A stretch of 54,181 bases of DNA from Bdellovibrio sp. (GTDB lineage: Bacteria > Bdellovibrionota > Bacteriovoracia > Bacteriovoracales > Bacteriovoracaceae): NCBI GenBank assembly GCA_016187935.1, contig JACPIU010000025.1, positions 1 through 54,181 of the forward strand, in the 5' to 3' direction. The first letter of the stretch is position 1. Every line of letters begins with the position of its first letter. Position numbers and translations under genes: made by a program. Positions 52,314 to 54,181 of the stretch are shown here, piece after piece. The notes under the pieces are model-generated. The model ran no database searches, had not been told where the DNA came from, and saw nothing but the letters and a program-made list of their open reading frames with translations.

Positions 52314-52735
52314 GAAGCGATAACCTGAGGCGCTAGGTTACCTAGAGTATGCGATCGGCGATCATAAGGAATATGAATCTCTGATCGCTCTTCTAGCTCT
52401 TTACACTCAAGACAAAGTCGTGCCATAGGACGCGCAGAGAGTCTGCTTAAGGATATCTCTTGTCCACAGTCTTCACATATTCCAAAGGAACCACGGCTTA
52501 TTTTGAATAGTGATTCATCTATTTTCTTTAACAAAAAAGTACTTCTCCCGGCCAATTTATAAAAAAGAACTTCTTCGGCCTCTTGAGTCGTCCAATCAGC
52601 ATCATCTTTTAAGTCATTCTTGGCAGAAGGACTCACTTCCTCGTTCTCTAACTTCACGCGCTCAATTCCGATCAGTAAATCTTCGCGCATGTTTAAGAAT
52701 TTTTCTTTAAACTGCAAAGTAAGAGAAGCGTCCAT
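52310..52735 (-). CDS. DksA/TraR-type zinc-finger protein
   Basis: The start is ATG at 52735, with GGAGGA six bases before; an upstream extension to 52903 is not supported. The 141-residue protein has a helical hairpin (1-90) and the C4 zinc finger FGICEDCGQEISLSRLSARPMARLCLECK at about 96-124. DksA-type proteins bind the RNA polymerase secondary channel and modulate transcription with ppGpp. The acidic tip residues of DksA's coiled coil (DxxDxA) have a possible counterpart in KDDADWTTQEAE. It may be one of several DksA-like genes in the genome. Confidence 0.85.
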   Translation of the reverse strand: MDASLTLQFKEKFLNMREDLLIGIERVKLENEEVSPSAKNDLKDDADWTTQEAEEVLFYKLAGRSTFLLKKIDESLFKISRGSFGICEDCGQEISLSRLSARPMARLCLECKELEERSEIHIPYDRRSHTLGNLAPQVIAS

Positions 52736-53148
52736 AGAATCCTCCAAAAAATTTTGGGAAGTGGGAATCTTGCCCATCCTTGGGCGCTTATCCCCGCGTC
52801 CTTTCGGACTAATCGAGCGTTCCTTCCTGGATCGCCCTTCTTGAATAACCATATGTGCATTGTCTGTGCCAGGCAGGCCCCCTCGCTTCGACACTGCGCA
52901 CAAGTATCTGTATTCACGTCTTCCCCTTGATGATAGTTAGAAGAGGTCAGAAATCCAGGTAGGTTACATACAAATCGGAGCTAAAATGCCTCCGATCTAA
53001 GGCCTCACTGGGTGTGTTTTTCTGGGATCAAAAAAGGACTTGGTTACTGACTGGCCCCGCACAGTGGTGTCATTGGTCTTCTTTTCATAACCCCTCTGCG
53101 TCGTTACTCGGTCGTTCACTTGTGCGACTTACCTTTAGTAAGTCTCTA
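52736..53148. other. 413-bp stretch with hairpins, possible structured RNA
   Basis: No convincing gene is seen. An open frame at 52693-52917 (minus strand) has a GTG start and Cys-x-x-Cys but overlaps the dksA-like start and is not supported. A hairpin ATCGGAG / CTCCGAT lies at about 52973-52998. At 53126-53144, GACTTAC and GTAAGTC enclose five bases; the neighbouring sequence CTGCGTCGTTACTC at about 53096 makes this look like a dispersed palindromic repeat. Confidence 0.4.
53126..53144. repeat. Short perfect hairpin of a repeat-like unit
   Basis: GACTTAC and its inverse GTAAGTC are separated by five bases, four bases after the stop of the FliG-like gene. No T run follows on the minus strand, so it is not a typical terminator. 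The flank CTGCGTCGTTACTCGGTCG has the look of an intergenic repeat. Confidence 0.45.
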
Positions 53149-53577
53149 TTAGACTAATTGCTCTTTACCGTCCTTGGATAAAACGATTTCGCCCTTTTCA
53201 ACTTTTTCCAATAAAATTTTTAGAATTTTTTTTTCGGCCTCTTCCACAATATTTTTTGGTTGGGGTGGGCCAAGCATTACTTCTTGTATTTCTTCCTGCA
53301 TACGAAGACTCAATTGAGACATGAGATGACGTTTTAATTCCGGTGAAGATCGTCTCAAGGCCAGTCCCAACTCACGCAAGGAAACTGTCTTCAAGAATTC
53401 TTGTAACATTCTCACGGTCAGAAATTGCAAATCTTCTAATGTCACCATGAGAGTTCTGACAACCTGAGCGGTTTTGGGGTCCTTTATCTCTAATTCGGTC
53501 AAAATGCGCTGGCGGGATTGTGGATCAAGTAAGGCCAGCATGCGCGCGGCCTCTTTCGGGCCACCTTGAAAAGGCAT
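53149..53577 (-). CDS. Stand-alone FliG-like protein
   Basis: The 142-residue protein begins with GGPKEAARMLALLDPQSRQRILTEL, the armadillo-like helix pattern of FliG, and continues with helical repeats such as FLKTVSLRELGLALRRS, followed by a charged C-terminal helix. Flagellar FliG is about 330 residues; here only one or two of its domains are present. FliG-like single-domain proteins exist in several delta-proteobacteria, possibly with other motility or secretion motors. It follows hldD on the same strand with eight bases between them. Confidence 0.7.
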   Translation of the reverse strand: MPFQGGPKEAARMLALLDPQSRQRILTELEIKDPKTAQVVRTLMVTLEDLQFLTVRMLQEFLKTVSLRELGLALRRSSPELKRHLMSQLSLRMQEEIQEVMLGPPQPKNIVEEAEKKILKILLEKVEKGEIVLSKDGKEQLV

Positions 53578-53585
53578 AGGCCCTC

Positions 53586-54181
53586 CTAATGATAGTAGGG
53601 ATCACTTTTAATAAGATAATTTTGCACATAATCCTTCACCCCTTCCTCTAAGGTATGAAGTTTCAACTTGGGTAATATCTTTTTCGTTTTCCCCATATCA
53701 GCTTGGGTAAAATATTGGTACTGATCTCGGATATTGATTGGCATATCAATGTACTCAATGTTGGGCGTTTTATCGAGAGCACGAAAAACAGCGGTGATGA
53801 GATCTAAAAAACTCTGGGCCTTACCAGTTCCGGCATTATAGATACCGGAGTCTTGTTTTTTTGCTCCATCTATTAAGCTGATCATTATTTCCACCACATC
53901 ACTCACATAAACAAAATCGCGCAGCTGCTCCCCATCCTTAAATCCTTCCTTGTGAGATTTAAAAAGTTTCACCTTTCCAGCAGACTGAATTTGACCATAG
54001 GCCTTATGCACGATGGAACGCATCTCACCTTTATGATACTCATTGGCCCCGTAGACATTAAAAAATTTAATGCCAAACCATTTTGAGGGGACGTCTTTCT
54101 GGGACAGAACCCAATCATCAAAAATTTTCTTGCAAAAACCATAAGGATTTAACGGGACGAGCGTATGTGCCTTGGCATGAT
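53586..54181 (-). CDS. hldD: ADP-L-glycero-D-manno-heptose-6-epimerase, C-terminal part
   Basis: The gene runs off the right edge of the window, so the first third is missing. The frame continues upstream of the internal ATG at 54023: NPYGFCKKIFDDWV contains the Tyr-x-x-x-Lys catalytic pair of short-chain dehydrogenases, and FGIKFFNVYGANEYHKGEMRSIVHKAY with QLRDFVYVSDVV and SGIYNAGTG is the HldD signature. The enzyme inverts C6 of ADP-heptose in LPS inner-core synthesis. Assignment to HldD rather than a UDP-sugar epimerase rests on HKGEM and FVYVSDVV. Confidence 0.9.
   Translation of the reverse strand, partial: HAKAHTLVPLNPYGFCKKIFDDWVLSQKDVPSKWFGIKFFNVYGANEYHKGEMRSIVHKAYGQIQSAGKVKLFKSHKEGFKDGEQLRDFVYVSDVVEIMISLIDGAKKQDSGIYNAGTGKAQSFLDLITAVFRALDKTPNIEYIDMPINIRDQYQYFTQADMGKTKKILPKLKLHTLEEGVKDYVQNYLIKSDPYYH

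Noticed and set aside
52736-52917. Upstream extension of the DksA-like gene, or a separate Cys-rich small gene on the same strand
   Set aside because: A good ribosome binding site sits before 52735, matching the DksA-family start; the alternative frames have biased composition and no support.
52736-53100. 6S RNA or RNase P RNA gene
   Set aside because: A few bases recall 6S RNA (GCGGGCCAGTC-like) but no closing stem or conserved bubble could be folded by eye, and no RNase P core motifs were found.
1-54181. tRNA, rRNA or CRISPR array anywhere in the window
   Set aside because: No conserved T-arm sequence, rRNA block or regularly spaced direct-repeat array was noticed by eye; a search tool would be needed to exclude them fully.

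Overview
The window looks like the chromosome of a Gram-negative bacterium, most plausibly a delta-proteobacterial or Bdellovibrionota-type organism. The reasons are gene content rather than a marker gene: a stand-alone FliG-like protein, a glycine-rich RRM protein, a reduced Tad/Flp pilus locus, several GMC oxidoreductases paired with small subunits, a DksA-type zinc-finger protein and an HldD epimerase for LPS heptose. No rRNA or tRNA gene was seen, so the placement is an inference.

Positions 429-18498 form an integrated genetic element. An 18-bp direct repeat (AATGCCCGAACTACCCGA) lies at 429-446 and 18481-18498, and the right copy is the first codons of mutM/fpg. A tyrosine recombinase with two small excisionase-like genes sits next to the right end. 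The left end leaves an 18-codon mutM stub. To the left of the element is the start of an ORF6N-domain gene with a palindromic operator-like region.

The cargo of the element is defensive. On the minus strand is a compact operon: a protein with a DUF2384/ParS-like C-terminus, a DprA/Smf-like protein, a ComF-like phosphoribosyltransferase, a 37-codon small ORF and a PIN-like protein. I do not recognise this combination as a named system; it is the best candidate for something undescribed. Divergently, on the plus strand, is a complete type I Zorya system (zorA, zorB, zorC, zorD): a MotA/MotB-like membrane motor with a long tail, an EH-signature-type protein and a SNF2 ATPase with an Mrr-like nuclease end. 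It is followed by an ECF sigma factor overlapping a four-helix membrane protein, a VirD4/TraD-like coupling ATPase, a replication-relaxation-like protein, three helically phased GGTAATG repeats and a 25-bp-stem hairpin (candidate oriT or replication site), a small unknown gene, the two excisionase-like genes and the integrase.

From 18482 the DNA is ordinary chromosome. Region 18.5-26 kb: mutM, a secreted protein with three DND repeats, selD, and an operon of a membrane protein, small subunits and two GMC oxidoreductases, ending at a glycine-rich RNA-binding protein on the other strand. Region 26-33 kb: a secreted esterase, then envelope genes on the minus strand (a propeller-like secreted protein, a beta-barrel protein, a transporter-like HEAT protein and a SPOR protein). 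Region 33.3-42 kb: a Tad/Flp-like pilus locus (pilin, TadE-like proteins, secretin, CpaF ATPase), with a TadB-like protein on the opposite strand beyond aspartokinase and EttA. Region 42-50 kb: an RlmI-like methyltransferase, the threonine degradation pair tdh-kbl with a cation efflux gene, a third GMC oxidoreductase with a Tat-exported subunit, a DUF3617 protein and a one-domain asparaginase-like protein. Region 50-54 kb: htpG, a DksA-like gene, a non-coding stretch with hairpins, a FliG-like gene and the 3' part of hldD.
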